Translations under genes and position numbers: made by a program | In this document: one piece after another, positions 8,210 to 17,258 of the stretch | Numbering within the stretch: the first letter of the stretch is position 1 | How the letters are laid out: each line of letters begins with the position of its first letter | The notes under the pieces: generated by a model | Told to the model about the DNA's origin: nothing | The model's input: the letters and a program-made list of their open reading frames with translations, nothing else | Database searches by the model: none | Origin: Gammaproteobacteria bacterium | GTDB taxonomy: Bacteria > Pseudomonadota > Gammaproteobacteria > JABXHR01 | DNA length: 48,076 nt | Direction: 5' to 3' | NCBI GenBank assembly: GCA_013373515.1 | Contig: JABXHR010000082.1 | Coordinates: forward strand, 1 to 48,076

Positions 8210-9300
8210 AATCGATCCTCCGAGAAATACGCCAAATCTGGCGCGGTGGGTTGATCGAGCAGCCAGCCACTTAGCAATTCCGAGTGTGCGGCGGCCAAGG
8301 AAATGCCGCTGTGGCAGGTCACCAGAGCCGCCCCTGGACACTGCGTCGATTTTTGATAAATGGGCAAGCCATCGGGTGACATCACGCGAAGCGCTGCCCA
8401 GGTACGTACCAGCCTCGCCGACTTGAGCGCGGGGATAACCTTGATAGCCCGCGCGGCAATCGACGCCGTGGTGGGCACGGTTTCGCTGTCGTCATAGCCC
8501 ACATCTTCTTTTGAATCACCGATTTGGATGGCCCCTTCGTTGACTTGCCGCACCGTCAATGAGGGACGATTGACCAACTTGGGGAGTTTTTCGGTCACGA
8601 GCACTTGGCCACGCTGCGGCATCACTAGCCCGCGAAAGCCAAACATGGGCCCCAGCACTTTGGCGCCAAGCCCTGCGGCCACCACGACGCGCTCGGCGCG
8701 AACCGTTTGTTGGTTATCTAAGGTGAGCGAAAAGCCCGCATCGCCTTGTGTTGCGCCCACGACTTTTCGGCCGGTCAGATGCACAAAGCCCAAGTCCACG
8801 CAGGCATGCGCCAAGGCGTGTAACAACTGTAGCGGGTTGATATGCCCATCCTCCGGATAAAAGGTCGCCCCGCAAACTAATGGCCCGACGGCCGGTTCCT
8901 CATGCTTGATGCGGTCGCGATCGAAGACCTCATAGGGATAATCGCCACCCAAATCTTGTTTGAGTTGTTCGAACGACGCCGCGCGCGCTTGCAGCGCAGC
9001 ATCATCGACAAAATACTCATAGCCGCCAGTTTGCTGATAAGACACCTCAATGCCAGTGTCTGCCTTCAATTGGTCGACAAACCCTCGATAGCGACGAACC
9101 GCTTTTTGCGTCCATGCGGCATACGGGGCGTGACCGATGCCTTTGCTTTGAATCCAAACCAAACCAAAATTGCCGCGCGAGGCTCTGAAGTCTGAATCGG
9201 TGCCATCGATGCAGACCACTGTTTTGCCTTGTTTTAACAAACCGTGGGCAATCGACAGGCCAACCACGCCGCCACCGATCACCGCAAAATCCGCTTGCAT
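8206..9300 (-). CDS. FAD-dependent D-amino/imino acid oxidase family subunit (DAO fold)
   Basis: 364 residues with N-terminal FAD motif FAVIGGGVVGLSIAHGL, a GxVxP-type region and a C-terminal DAO tail (MSPDGLPIYQK...VTCHSGISLAAAHSELLSGWLL). It is the catalytic type of subunit seen in heterotrimeric hydroxyproline dehydrogenases (LhpB), octopine oxidases (subunit B) and sarcosine oxidase beta. The start is ATG at 9300 with AGGAAAG just upstream; the open frame extends further but lacks support. It lies 69 bases downstream of dctP, with a perfect hairpin in the gap, and begins the oxidase block of the operon. Likely reaction: oxidation of an imported secondary amine or D-amino acid to an imine. 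The substrate could be D-hydroxyproline, another D-amino acid, an opine or an N-methyl amino acid. Confidence 0.88.
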   Translation of the reverse strand: MQADFAVIGGGVVGLSIAHGLLKQGKTVVCIDGTDSDFRASRGNFGLVWIQSKGIGHAPYAAWTQKAVRRYRGFVDQLKADTGIEVSYQQTGGYEYFVDDAALQARAASFEQLKQDLGGDYPYEVFDRDRIKHEEPAVGPLVCGATFYPEDGHINPLQLLHALAHACVDLGFVHLTGRKVVGATQGDAGFSLTLDNQQTVRAERVVVAAGLGAKVLGPMFGFRGLVMPQRGQVLVTEKLPKLVNRPSLTVRQVNEGAIQIGDSKEDVGYDDSETVPTTASIAARAIKVIPALKSARLVRTWAALRVMSPDGLPIYQKSTQCPGAALVTCHSGISLAAAHSELLSGWLLDQPTAPDLAYFSEDRF

Positions 9301-9328
9301 GCAACTTTCCTTTGATTTTGATGAGAAT

Positions 9329-9353
9329 GCCAAGGCGCAGTGTGCGCCTTGGC
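9329..9353 (-). other. Perfect 11-bp hairpin between dctP and the oxidase genes
   Basis: GCCAAGGCGCA, three loop bases, then TGCGCCTTGGC. There is no following T run on the transcribed strand, so it is not a classical terminator. It lies between the binding-protein gene and the first oxidase gene of the same operon. It may stabilise the upstream mRNA or partly stop transcription, giving more binding protein than enzyme. Confidence 0.75.
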
Positions 9354-9369
9354 CGAGCATTGGGTGAGC

Positions 9370-10353
9370 TTACATGTCGCCCAAAACGCTCTTGACGTAG
9401 TCTTCGCCGATGTCAGAGATGATTTCTGGCCAAGCTTCTGCACGCATTTTAGCGGCGAGTGCTTTGCGCTGCTCGTCGCTCACCGCGAGGATTTTGGCAC
9501 CATAATCAGCCAGTTTTTGCTCATTCGCCGCTTGGTCTGCTTCTGCAGCCGCCCAACGCGCATTTTCCCAAGCCGATGCTGCATCGATCATCGCTTGCTG
9601 GTGATCTGCACCAAGATCTGCAAACGTGCCCGCATTGGCAATCACGTACCAAACTTCAAAGTGCGTGTTGTAAGGAATGTAGGTTTTGGTCACGTCGCGG
9701 AACGAGGCGTAGTATCCCTCTGCACCTGAGCCAACCACACCATCAACCACACCGGTCTGAACCGCGGTAAACGCTTCTGAGAAAGGAATGGGTGACCCGA
9801 TATAACCCAAGCCATCCGCCAGCAGCTGGAACGACTTAATGCCAGGCACGCGAATCTTGATGCCCTTCGGCGCGGTGATGTCCTCTGGCAGCTCTGCATC
9901 AACATTCAATGCAACACCACCAAAGTAAACGGGGTATGCCGCGAGTACTTTGATGTCCTGCTTGGCATAGAGTTCTTCCATCGCCTTGCGCACATTGCCG
10001 CCTGGACCGAACATTTCCTTGGCTTCTGCGTAATTGTTGGCCAAAAACGGCAATACACCCAATTGCATGCGGCGATCCGCTGATGCGCTAGCAGGCTGCA
10101 CGGCCATATCAATGGCGCCAACTGAGATACGCTCTTGAACCACGGTGTAGTCGCCCAATGCACTAGCGGGGTACACCTCGAAGGTCACGGCGTCACCTGT
10201 GGCTTTGGCCACTTCGGCCCCAAGCGCACGAATGTCCACATCCACTGTGGCGCCTTGCGGACGCACGTGACTGACTTTTAACTCCACCGCTTGTGCCGTT
10301 GAGATCGCCATCGCGATTGCAGCGGTTAATCCGAAGATACTTCCTTTGTTCAT
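9370..10353 (-). CDS. dctP: TRAP transporter periplasmic solute-binding protein (DctP family)
   Basis: 327 residues. Signal peptide MNKGSIFGLTAAIAMAISTAQA, cleaved before VELKVSH. DctP-family features: FEVYPASALGDYTVVQERISVGAIDMAVQP, KGIKIRVPGIKSFQLLADGLGYIGSPIPFSEAFTAVQTGVVDGVVG, with the conserved Arg in KIRVPG expected to bind a substrate carboxylate. The ATG at 10353 follows GAGAGG. It is 12 bases from dctM and directly precedes the oxidase genes, so the ligand is probably the oxidase substrate. DctP-type binding favours a carboxylate-bearing solute; the identity is not readable from sequence. Confidence 0.93.
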   Translation of the reverse strand: MNKGSIFGLTAAIAMAISTAQAVELKVSHVRPQGATVDVDIRALGAEVAKATGDAVTFEVYPASALGDYTVVQERISVGAIDMAVQPASASADRRMQLGVLPFLANNYAEAKEMFGPGGNVRKAMEELYAKQDIKVLAAYPVYFGGVALNVDAELPEDITAPKGIKIRVPGIKSFQLLADGLGYIGSPIPFSEAFTAVQTGVVDGVVGSGAEGYYASFRDVTKTYIPYNTHFEVWYVIANAGTFADLGADHQQAMIDAASAWENARWAAAEADQAANEQKLADYGAKILAVSDEQRKALAAKMRAEAWPEIISDIGEDYVKSVLGDM

Positions 10354-10365
10354 GTAAACCTCTCG

Positions 10366-11670
10366 TTAGACTTTGTAGCCGAACAATCTCGGCAAAAATA
10401 GCGACAAATCAGGCCAGAAGGTGGTGAGCACAACAACCGGCAGATAGCCGAATAACAACAATGTCATCGCAGGACGCACGACATCGACAAACTTCACGTT
10501 GCCAATACGCGACGCGAAATAAAGAATGGACGCATAAGGCGGCGTCACGCCGCCCATCGCCGTATTGACGCCCATGATGGCGGCAAATTGAATAGGACTA
10601 ATCTCAAGCGCCTGCATCAAAGGCATCAACAATGGTGCGATCAAAATAATCGCTGTCACATCGTTGACCACCATACCGACCAAAAACAGCAGCAGATTGA
10701 TCAATATCAGCAGTGTGGTTTTGTCTTCGGTGATCGAGAAAATGCTTTTGACTAGCTCTTGGGGGATGTTTTCCATTACGAACATCTGGCTCAAAATCAG
10801 GCTAAACAAGATCATAAACATGATCGAGCCCACCGCTGTGCCCGCCTCTTTGCCTGCTTGCGTGATAGTGGTGACATTTAGACCCTTGTAAATCCAAATC
10901 CCAACGGGAATGGCATACACCACGGCCAGTGCGGCGGCCTCTGTGGGCGTCATAATGCCGCCGTAAATCCCCCCCAAAATCATCACTGGCATCAACAGCG
11001 CAGGGAATGCCAGCTTGGTGCGTTTACTGACTTCGCGGCCAAACTCTGGCAGCGTCATCGGTTCGTCGAGCACCAAATCAAACTTACGTGCTTGGTGCAG
11101 GTTGACTGCCGAGAACAGCAGCATCACCAGCAAGCCCGGCACAAACGTCGACAGGAAGCAGGCCAAGATGGAGGTATCGGTCACCCAGCCAAATACAATC
11201 ATGGTCACACTGGGAGGAATCAATAGCCCCAATATCGAGGAGTTCGCAACAAGTGCCGTGGCGTAAGCCCGCGGATAGCCTCGCTTTTCCATCTCGGGAA
11301 TCAGAAGTGGACCGATTGCCGCCACCCCAGTTAAGCCGCTGCCCGAAATGGCCCCAATAATGGCGCAGCTCACGGTTGCCACCACGCCTAAACCACCTCG
11401 AATACGACCGACAAATACACTGACCAAACGAAGCAAACTCTCGGCGATACCGCTCGAGCTCATAATGGTGCCGGCCAATACAAACAGCGGAATGGCCAGC
11501 AATACAGGATTAGACAGCTGGCCAAAGCCCCACAGCATGTTGCCCTTCATGGTGACATCGCCAATTAGATTCATCACCATCAGCGCCGCGCCAAAGCAAA
11601 ACGGCAATGGCACACCCAAGGTCAGCAAAATAACGAGAACCGCGATGGCCAATAGTGCAACTTCAACCAT
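10366..11670 (-). CDS. dctM: TRAP transporter large permease (DctM family)
   Basis: 434 residues, normal for DctM, with about a dozen hydrophobic helices. Family signatures include NPVLLAIPLFVLAGTIMSSSGIAESLL, ISGSGLTGVAAIGPLLIPEM, LVANSSILGLLIPPSVTMIVFGWVTD, GIMTPTEAAALAVVYA and GMVVNDVTAIILIAPLLMPL. It forms the sodium-coupled transport channel in the inner membrane with DctQ. The start is ATG at 11670, which overlaps the end of dctQ by 8 bases. The open frame continues upstream as a shadow of dctQ and is not used. Confidence 0.93.
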   Translation of the reverse strand: MVEVALLAIAVLVILLTLGVPLPFCFGAALMVMNLIGDVTMKGNMLWGFGQLSNPVLLAIPLFVLAGTIMSSSGIAESLLRLVSVFVGRIRGGLGVVATVSCAIIGAISGSGLTGVAAIGPLLIPEMEKRGYPRAYATALVANSSILGLLIPPSVTMIVFGWVTDTSILACFLSTFVPGLLVMLLFSAVNLHQARKFDLVLDEPMTLPEFGREVSKRTKLAFPALLMPVMILGGIYGGIMTPTEAAALAVVYAIPVGIWIYKGLNVTTITQAGKEAGTAVGSIMFMILFSLILSQMFVMENIPQELVKSIFSITEDKTTLLILINLLLFLVGMVVNDVTAIILIAPLLMPLMQALEISPIQFAAIMGVNTAMGGVTPPYASILYFASRIGNVKFVDVVRPAMTLLLFGYLPVVVLTTFWPDLSLFLPRLFGYKV

Positions 11671-12136
11671 GTGTGCGCTCCGAGCGTAGTTGTGAAATTT
11701 GAACAATGACGTGATAAGCAATGTAGGCCAGCACCAGCGCCATGCCCACAAACAACGCCAAATCGGCATAGAGCGTCGGCCAATAGAGGGTTGGGCTTTC
11801 CTTGCCCACGCGCATAACGTATTTAGTGAAGTCCCACGCCCAATAAAGCAGCCAGCAGCCCACCACAAAGCTGATCACATCCGAGATCACCGCCAAAATG
11901 CGTTGCGAACGCTCGGTTTTGAGAAACAAATCCAGAACGTTGGCACGGATTTGTGTGTTCTCGCGTGAGGCGTTCACCGCACCGAGCATGTACAGCCACA
12001 TGGTGGGATAGACCAGCACTTCCTCGAGCCCCATCAATGGAATCTCTAAGACGTAGCGGGTGATTACCTGCACGAACTGCCCCAGCGCCAATGCGCTGAT
12101 CAATAACGTCAGGCTGTATCTAAATAGCTTTTCCAC
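11663..12136 (-). CDS. dctQ: TRAP transporter small permease (DctQ family)
   Basis: 157 residues with four TM helices; LEEVLVYPTMWLYMLGAVNASRENTQIRANVL is the typical DctQ core. GTG at 12136 is chosen because AGGAG lies seven bases upstream; an ATG at 12172 would add 12 residues but has no ribosome site. It is the first gene of the seven-gene minus-strand operon dctQ-dctM-dctP-DAO-ferredoxin-oxidoreductase-ridA, transcribed away from the LysR gene at 12224. It pairs with DctM in the membrane. Confidence 0.9.
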   Translation of the reverse strand: MEKLFRYSLTLLISALALGQFVQVITRYVLEIPLMGLEEVLVYPTMWLYMLGAVNASRENTQIRANVLDLFLKTERSQRILAVISDVISFVVGCWLLYWAWDFTKYVMRVGKESPTLYWPTLYADLALFVGMALVLAYIAYHVIVQISQLRSERTHG

Positions 12137-12184
12137 GTCATCACTCCTAATGCGCCCCAAATCCTGTCGCATCCATGCTATAAA

Positions 12185-12196
12185 TTCAAATTTGAA
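12185..12196. promoter_or_regulatory. Perfect 12-base palindrome in the LysR/TRAP divergent promoter
   Basis: TTCAAATTTGAA lies in an AT-rich stretch between the divergent LysR and dctQ genes. A related half, TTTCAAAATTTT, follows at about 12208-12219. Position and symmetry suit a LysR-type operator controlling both directions. Confidence 0.5.
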
Positions 12197-12223
12197 ATAT
12201 ATTGAGATTTCAAAATTTTATTT

Positions 12224-13144
12224 ATGACTAATGTCACTATTCAACAGCTAAGAGCATTTTTAAGTATTCTGAAGACCGGCACCATGAGCGATGCGGCGCG
12301 CGAGCTCAATCGCACCCAACCAGCGATCTCCTCCAGTATCCGAACCCTCGAAGCCCAGCTCGGATTTGCACTCTTCCAAAAGGAAGGCAGCAAACTGATT
12401 CCCACCGCGGAAGCACGATATTTAGCTGACAAAGGTCGCAAAATTCTGCGTGAGCTCGATGAAACCACCCAAACCCTGCAGCGTTTTCGGGGACAACAAT
12501 TTGGGCAGATCAAACTCGCCTGCCTGCCCTCTGCGTCGCAAGTGCTGATTCCAAGTTTGTTGGCGGAATTTCTGGGCCAGCGCGAAGGGATTAAGCTGTC
12601 ATTTTTGACTCGGACCTCGGAGACCATTGTGGGTTGGGCATCATCGCAGCAAATCGATATCGGCCTCGCCGAAACACCCAAGGAAGCCAGTGAGCTGTTT
12701 TACACCAATGATTTGGAGTTTCGATGTTTATTGGCTTGCCATCGCAGCTCACCACTGGCCGCCGCAGAGCTACCCACCATTCAGCAATTGAGCCAAGAGC
12801 CCTATATCGGGCTGTTTCCTGAGCACACCATCACCCAACAGTTGCAGGCACGACTGATCCAGCAAGGCGGCCAATTACAACAATCTGTCGAACTGCAAAC
12901 CACCATCGCAGCGTTTGCCTTTGTTAGCCAAGGACTCGGTTATACCGTTATCGATCAACTCAGTGCTGAGAGCTACCGCCTTCTCAATGCCGATGCACCG
13001 ATCGTGTTTCGTGCATTACCGTTTGAGGTGAGTTATGGACTATCGATTTTGATTCCGCGTTACCGCGATCGATCCATTCTGGCACAAGCACTGGAGCAGC
13101 AATTAATCGACGCCCTACACGATGCCAGACGCCGCGAGACCTAA
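12224..13144 (+). CDS. LysR-family transcriptional regulator, divergent from the TRAP-oxidase operon
   Basis: 306 residues, standard LysR size. N-terminal winged helix-turn-helix: QQLRAFLSILKTGTMSDAARELNRTQPAISSSIRTLEAQLGFALFQKEGSKLIPTAEA (about 5-63). A PBP2-like effector domain follows (about 90-295). ATG at 12224; no strong Shine-Dalgarno is visible. It is divergent from dctQ with a palindrome in the 87-base gap, so it is the probable regulator of the TRAP-oxidase operon, with the imported substrate as likely co-inducer. That role is inferred from position only. Confidence 0.92.
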   Translation: MTNVTIQQLRAFLSILKTGTMSDAARELNRTQPAISSSIRTLEAQLGFALFQKEGSKLIPTAEARYLADKGRKILRELDETTQTLQRFRGQQFGQIKLACLPSASQVLIPSLLAEFLGQREGIKLSFLTRTSETIVGWASSQQIDIGLAETPKEASELFYTNDLEFRCLLACHRSSPLAAAELPTIQQLSQEPYIGLFPEHTITQQLQARLIQQGGQLQQSVELQTTIAAFAFVSQGLGYTVIDQLSAESYRLLNADAPIVFRALPFEVSYGLSILIPRYRDRSILAQALEQQLIDALHDARRRET

Positions 13145-13253
13145 GGCTTATTACGTAGAGCAGCGGATCGATCAGCTGGCTGGATGTTTAGAAAGCTGGT
13201 AAAAGCATCACCTTAGCCGCTACCCTAACTACGCCCAAATCATCAAGTATTCC

Positions 13254-13832
13254 ATGAGCCTACCCGCGCGCTGTACGTATATTGTGTTCGATATGGACTG
13301 CACCCTGACACGCACCACCCATGACTACGAAGAAATGCGTCGTCTCGTCGGCACGCCACCCGGCGAGGATACCCTGCGCTATGTGTATCAACAGCCGAAC
13401 CGCGACGAGCTACTTGAGCGTATTTATGAGTGGGAGCTGTCCCATGCCAAAATCGCGTCCGCCAACGACGGTGCTCGAGCCTTACTCGACCGGCTGCGTA
13501 CGCAAGGCCACACACTCGGGATCCTGACACGCAATGCCAAGGCGCTTATCGACGTTACGCTCAAAGCCGCTGGTCTTGAGGATTATTTTGATCCCAGCGA
13601 CTGCCTAGGCCGCGAAGACTGCAAAGCCAAACCTGCGCCCGATGGTGTGCTACAGCTACAGTCTAAGTGGGGCTGTCAGCTCGATCACATGGCGATTATC
13701 GGCGACTATGCGCATGATTTGGGGGCGGGCCGCGCTGCGGGTATCTTTACGGTTTGTCTCAATGAACAAAACCGATGGCCTTCTCTGACCGATCTGCACA
13801 TCACACACTTGGAACAGATGTTACGCGCGTGA
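13254..13832 (+). CDS. HAD-superfamily phosphatase (phosphoglycolate-phosphatase-like)
   Basis: 192 residues with all HAD motifs: I YIVFDMDCTLT (about 9-19, nucleophile Asp13 and Asp15), II GILTRN (Thr), III Lys in CKAKPAPDG, and IV IGDYAHDLGAGRAAG. A small alpha-helical cap (about 25-65) fits subclass IA. The second Asp is followed by Cys where Gly is common (DMDCTLT rather than DMDGTLT). Start ATG 13254 lies about 110 bases after the LysR gene, with a weak ribosome site. Substrate unknown; a small phosphorylated metabolite is likely. No operon partner is evident. Confidence 0.85.
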   Translation: MSLPARCTYIVFDMDCTLTRTTHDYEEMRRLVGTPPGEDTLRYVYQQPNRDELLERIYEWELSHAKIASANDGARALLDRLRTQGHTLGILTRNAKALIDVTLKAAGLEDYFDPSDCLGREDCKAKPAPDGVLQLQSKWGCQLDHMAIIGDYAHDLGAGRAAGIFTVCLNEQNRWPSLTDLHITHLEQMLRA

Positions 13833-13940
13833 GCCGATGCTCAGCAGAAGACGCCTGACACGATCATAAAGTACTGCCCGATCTATCAAGAAACCGTGAC
13901 CCGTGCCGCAAAGTGACCAAGGCACTTTTGAGTCATAAAA

Positions 13941-15353
13941 TTGAAAATCTCTACTGTAACCAAATGGATTGGGTTAGGCCGGCTGAGCAATTTGAAATAT
14001 CAGCGATTGTGCGTGGGGATAATTTTGGTGATTGCCCATGTGCTTTCAACATTGGCAATTCTCGGCGTCAATGTTTTCTTCGATGTAGGAACCCAAGCGA
14101 CGGGGATTGCAATCGCGACCGCGATCTCGTTTATCAATGTGCTAGCACTCAAAGCGCATCGCAACCTAAACCTGTTTTTGCATTTATCGTTCTTGATCTT
14201 TGCAGTATCGATTAGCCACTTTATCTACCACAGCTTTTATCTCGAACGCCCCTTAACACTGTTTTTGATCTTGATCCCCTATGCCGCAAGTTACCTGCTA
14301 CGTGGCTGGGTAACCTACTTGTCGATTATCTTTGTGATTGGGTTCGACTTAGCGCTGCATGGGCATTTCACACACGACGAACCGCTACTGAGTGCAAGCT
14401 TGGTAATCGAGCTTTTATTTATGCCAATGGTTTGCGGCATGCTGCTGCTCACGCGCGATCAATCGCTGCACACCACCCGACTTGCAGAGCGTCAACGCAA
14501 AGAACTCGATGATCGACAGACGATTCTCGACACTGCCAACCAGATGCTGTCCAGTGTGATGAAGGACATTGAACAGGAGCAGCAAGGCCTACAAACCAAA
14601 TCCAGCGAATTGAAGGATGTCTCGCAGGCCGTTGAATCACTTGGCACCCAAATTGTGAGCAGCACCGGCGAAATAGAAAGCCAAGTCAATGTACTTTCCG
14701 ATGCCCTACATGACTACGCCGAGGGGTTGCGTAGCCGCGCTGCTGAACTTGAAAAACTAAGCAACGCGTCAGAGTCCTCAGTGAATTCGGTCAACCGCTG
14801 CCAGAGTGCTTTGCAATCTGCGGCAGAGTCTGCCGCCAATGTTCAAACCGCCAACGAGGAGATTCAAATCGCGGTTGACGAGATCAGCGACCTCGCCTCG
14901 CAAACCAATCTGCTAGCGCTGAATGCCTCGATAGAGGCGGCGCGCGCCGGCCAAGAAGGTATGGGCTTCGCAGTGGTCGCCAACGAAGTGCGCACCTTAG
15001 CACTGCGGAGCAAAGCCATCGTCGATTTAATCTCCGAAAAATCCACGCGAGCAGGCAAAGCAACCGACGCGATTGTGCAGTCCATCGACCAAGCTGAAAA
15101 AACAATGACCACAACCATGGCAGAGGTTGTCAATAACCGCAGCACACTGACCGAGATGGTCCAGGGCATACTCAACAAGAGCCATCGCGCTTCAGCCATC
15201 GTCGAACAAGCCAAACAAGCCAACAAAGCCACAGATTGCACAGAGACACTTGCAGGCAGGAGTATTGACAGCGCCAAAAACCTAAAATTACTGTCCTCGC
15301 AACTACACGACTCTAGTCAGCGACTCGGCGGGCTGATACAGCGGAGCAAATAG
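13941..15353 (+). CDS. Methyl-accepting chemotaxis protein with a multi-span membrane sensor region
   Basis: 470 residues. The N-terminal third is almost entirely hydrophobic helices (roughly six spans between residues 20 and 175), with only short loops and no periplasmic ligand domain. A coiled-coil cytoplasmic region follows, ending in the MCP signalling tip [41 protein letters not shown] (about 313-352), which contacts CheA/CheW. No HAMP domain and no C-terminal CheR-tethering pentapeptide are seen. The start is TTG at 13941 without a clear Shine-Dalgarno and is uncertain. The sensor probably reads a signal inside the membrane or bilayer state, which is inference. No chemotaxis genes are adjacent. 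Confidence 0.88.
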   Translation: MKISTVTKWIGLGRLSNLKYQRLCVGIILVIAHVLSTLAILGVNVFFDVGTQATGIAIATAISFINVLALKAHRNLNLFLHLSFLIFAVSISHFIYHSFYLERPLTLFLILIPYAASYLLRGWVTYLSIIFVIGFDLALHGHFTHDEPLLSASLVIELLFMPMVCGMLLLTRDQSLHTTRLAERQRKELDDRQTILDTANQMLSSVMKDIEQEQQGLQTKSSELKDVSQAVESLGTQIVSSTGEIESQVNVLSDALHDYAEGLRSRAAELEKLSNASESSVNSVNRCQSALQSAAESAANVQTANEEIQIAVDEISDLASQTNLLALNASIEAARAGQEGMGFAVVANEVRTLALRSKAIVDLISEKSTRAGKATDAIVQSIDQAEKTMTTTMAEVVNNRSTLTEMVQGILNKSHRASAIVEQAKQANKATDCTETLAGRSIDSAKNLKLLSSQLHDSSQRLGGLIQRSK

Positions 15354-15389
15354 GTGCTTAGCCGCCAGCTTATGTGGTAGTTTGGTCGG

Positions 15390-16784
15390 GTGCATTACAC
15401 TCGGGATAAGTCTGTGACCGACACTAGCGCGCCATTTATCAAGCCCATATTTTGCCTCATTCTCGCCATCGCAATTGGCGGCTGCGGTGGTGGCGGTTCC
15501 GGCAAGACAGCCAGCAACCAGACAAATTCTGAAGTCGGCACTGACAGCTCAGGTGACACGATTGGCAGCACCGAACAATCAAAGCCTGACGCCACAGATC
15601 AAAGTACCACCGACGCAAACACAGATATCGAAAACAACACTTCGCCGACGACTCCACTCGAAAGAATCAATCATTTCCGCGCACAAGCGGGCTTGCCTTC
15701 ATTGTCTTTCCAATACGCGCTCGCTGCCGCAGCTGAAAACCATGCAAATTACCTCCTGAGTTATCCGACGCATGGACACGACGAGAATGAAGGCAATGCT
15801 GGCTTTACTGGACAAACCGCATCAGAGCGCACGATTTTTGAAGGCTTTTTCAGCCGCATAGTGTCGGAGAACATTTCCCAAGGTAACGAAAACTACGCGG
15901 AGTCAATCGACGGGCTAATGTCAGCCATTTATCATCGCTTTGGATTTTTAGACTCAACCATCGATCTCATCGGCTTTGCCAACGCTGAAACTTCAGAGAC
16001 CACTGCCTTCGTATACAACATGGCAAACGCCGCACAAAACCAGCTTTGCCAATCCGAGAGCACCTTTGAAAGCGGTCGTTACTATGTAGACATCTGCAAA
16101 GACACGTTCGTCAAAATCGCCGTTGACGATTGGGAGTCAACAAAGCTAGCACTTCAACAAAATAGTGACGACATCATCATCTGGCCCCCAATTGACGGCA
16201 GCGACATCGTGCCCGTTTTCTATGAAGAATCCCCTGATCCACTGCCCGATTACAGCGTATCTGGCCAGCCGATCTCTTTAGAATTCAACCCAGAGGCCGT
16301 TGGCGATCACAGCGTGGTCGTCACAGGATTTAGCCTTAAAAAAGGCAATACTGAAGTGGCCCCGATACGTGCCATGGACCAAAGCACCGACCCCAATCAA
16401 AAATTCAGCACTCTACAATTTGCATGGTTTCCACTCGAGCGCTTGGATTGGAATAGCACTTACGCCGTGCGTGTGGACTACGAAATCAACGGTGCCGCAA
16501 ATTCACTGAGCTGGCAATTCAGCACACGTGAACTGCCAAGTGCGCCCATCGACATCAACGCCAGCACTGAGCTGAGCATGGTGTCCGGCGATACCATTTA
16601 CCTATCCTTTGAGCCAATCAATGGCCAAAGCGATGGGGGCATTCTAAGCGAATACGACAGTCGCCAAACCTTAGATATCGAGCAAATTGACCTCGAAACC
16701 ACCAAACTCACACTAAGCGGCCCCTCAGGCTCGCAAGCAAAAATCACCAAAGGGCAATATGTGATCTCGGTGACGTTAGAATAA
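15390..16784 (+). CDS. CAP-domain (SCP/PR-1-like) lipoprotein
   Basis: 464 residues. A signal sequence (FCLILAIAIGGC) ends in a lipobox-like site with Cys32, then a Gly-rich and Ser/Thr/Asp-rich low-complexity linker (about 33-88). A CAP domain follows (about 90-215): ERINHFRAQAGLPSLSFQYALAAAAENHANYL, His128/His130 in PTHGHDE, GFTGQTASERT, SENIS and HRFGFLD. The C-terminal half (about 260-464) has beta-rich, Ig-like character but is not recognised. GTG at 15390 is the first start; GTG at 15414 is also possible. It is probably anchored in the outer membrane. Bacterial CAP proteins have varied or unknown functions. Confidence 0.8.
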   Translation: MHYTRDKSVTDTSAPFIKPIFCLILAIAIGGCGGGGSGKTASNQTNSEVGTDSSGDTIGSTEQSKPDATDQSTTDANTDIENNTSPTTPLERINHFRAQAGLPSLSFQYALAAAAENHANYLLSYPTHGHDENEGNAGFTGQTASERTIFEGFFSRIVSENISQGNENYAESIDGLMSAIYHRFGFLDSTIDLIGFANAETSETTAFVYNMANAAQNQLCQSESTFESGRYYVDICKDTFVKIAVDDWESTKLALQQNSDDIIIWPPIDGSDIVPVFYEESPDPLPDYSVSGQPISLEFNPEAVGDHSVVVTGFSLKKGNTEVAPIRAMDQSTDPNQKFSTLQFAWFPLERLDWNSTYAVRVDYEINGAANSLSWQFSTRELPSAPIDINASTELSMVSGDTIYLSFEPINGQSDGGILSEYDSRQTLDIEQIDLETTKLTLSGPSGSQAKITKGQYVISVTLE

Positions 16785-16787
16785 CCC

Positions 16788-17183
16788 CTACTCGGCCATC
16801 GGCGTACACAGCTCCAACAGCAAACCGGCAGGACAGCGCACATAAGACACCTGCTGCCCCCAAGGCTTTGTTTGGGGTGCTTTGAGTTCCGAGGCCCCAT
16901 GCTCGATCGCGAGACGGTGGGTCTTTGCCAGATCATCACATACCAACGCAATCTCGATTCCGAGTGGTTGATCTGACTGCCCCGCACTGACAAAGCCTCT
17001 AGGCAGATTACTGTATCCTAGCGCCACCGAAGCAAAGGCCAGTTTTGTCTCCCCCGTGGCCAGCTCGCCGTAGTCGCCCTCTGGCGTCATAAACCTGCGC
17101 TTTAACCCAAAAGCAGATTCGTAGAACGCCAGGGCATGATCAACGCTTTCAACGTATGCAATGGTGTAGCCGAATCTAATCAT
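16788..17183 (-). CDS. VOC-superfamily protein (glyoxalase/bleomycin-resistance-like)
   Basis: 131 residues with two beta-alpha-beta-beta-beta repeats: FGYTIAYVESVDHALAFYESAFGLKRRF at the N-terminus and GIEIALVCDDLAKTHRLAIEHGA...PWGQQVSYVRCPAGLLLELCTP at the C-terminus. The VOC fold covers glyoxalases, extradiol dioxygenases and resistance proteins; this single-domain form is too general to assign a reaction. ATG 17183. It ends 3 bases from the CAP gene stop (convergent) and lies downstream of the LysR gene on the same strand, so it may be co-transcribed with it. Confidence 0.85.
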   Translation of the reverse strand: MIRFGYTIAYVESVDHALAFYESAFGLKRRFMTPEGDYGELATGETKLAFASVALGYSNLPRGFVSAGQSDQPLGIEIALVCDDLAKTHRLAIEHGASELKAPQTKPWGQQVSYVRCPAGLLLELCTPMAE

Positions 17184-17258
17184 GTCTTTCCCTTCCTGTT
17201 CTAGTGTTCACGCAAAACAGATATCGCTTGATTTTCGTTTGCCCGCTATCAATCCATC

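Noticed and set aside
14864-15277. Antisense open frame inside the chemoreceptor gene
   Set aside because: It mirrors the repetitive helical coding sequence of the MCP signalling domain and has no ribosome site or domain.
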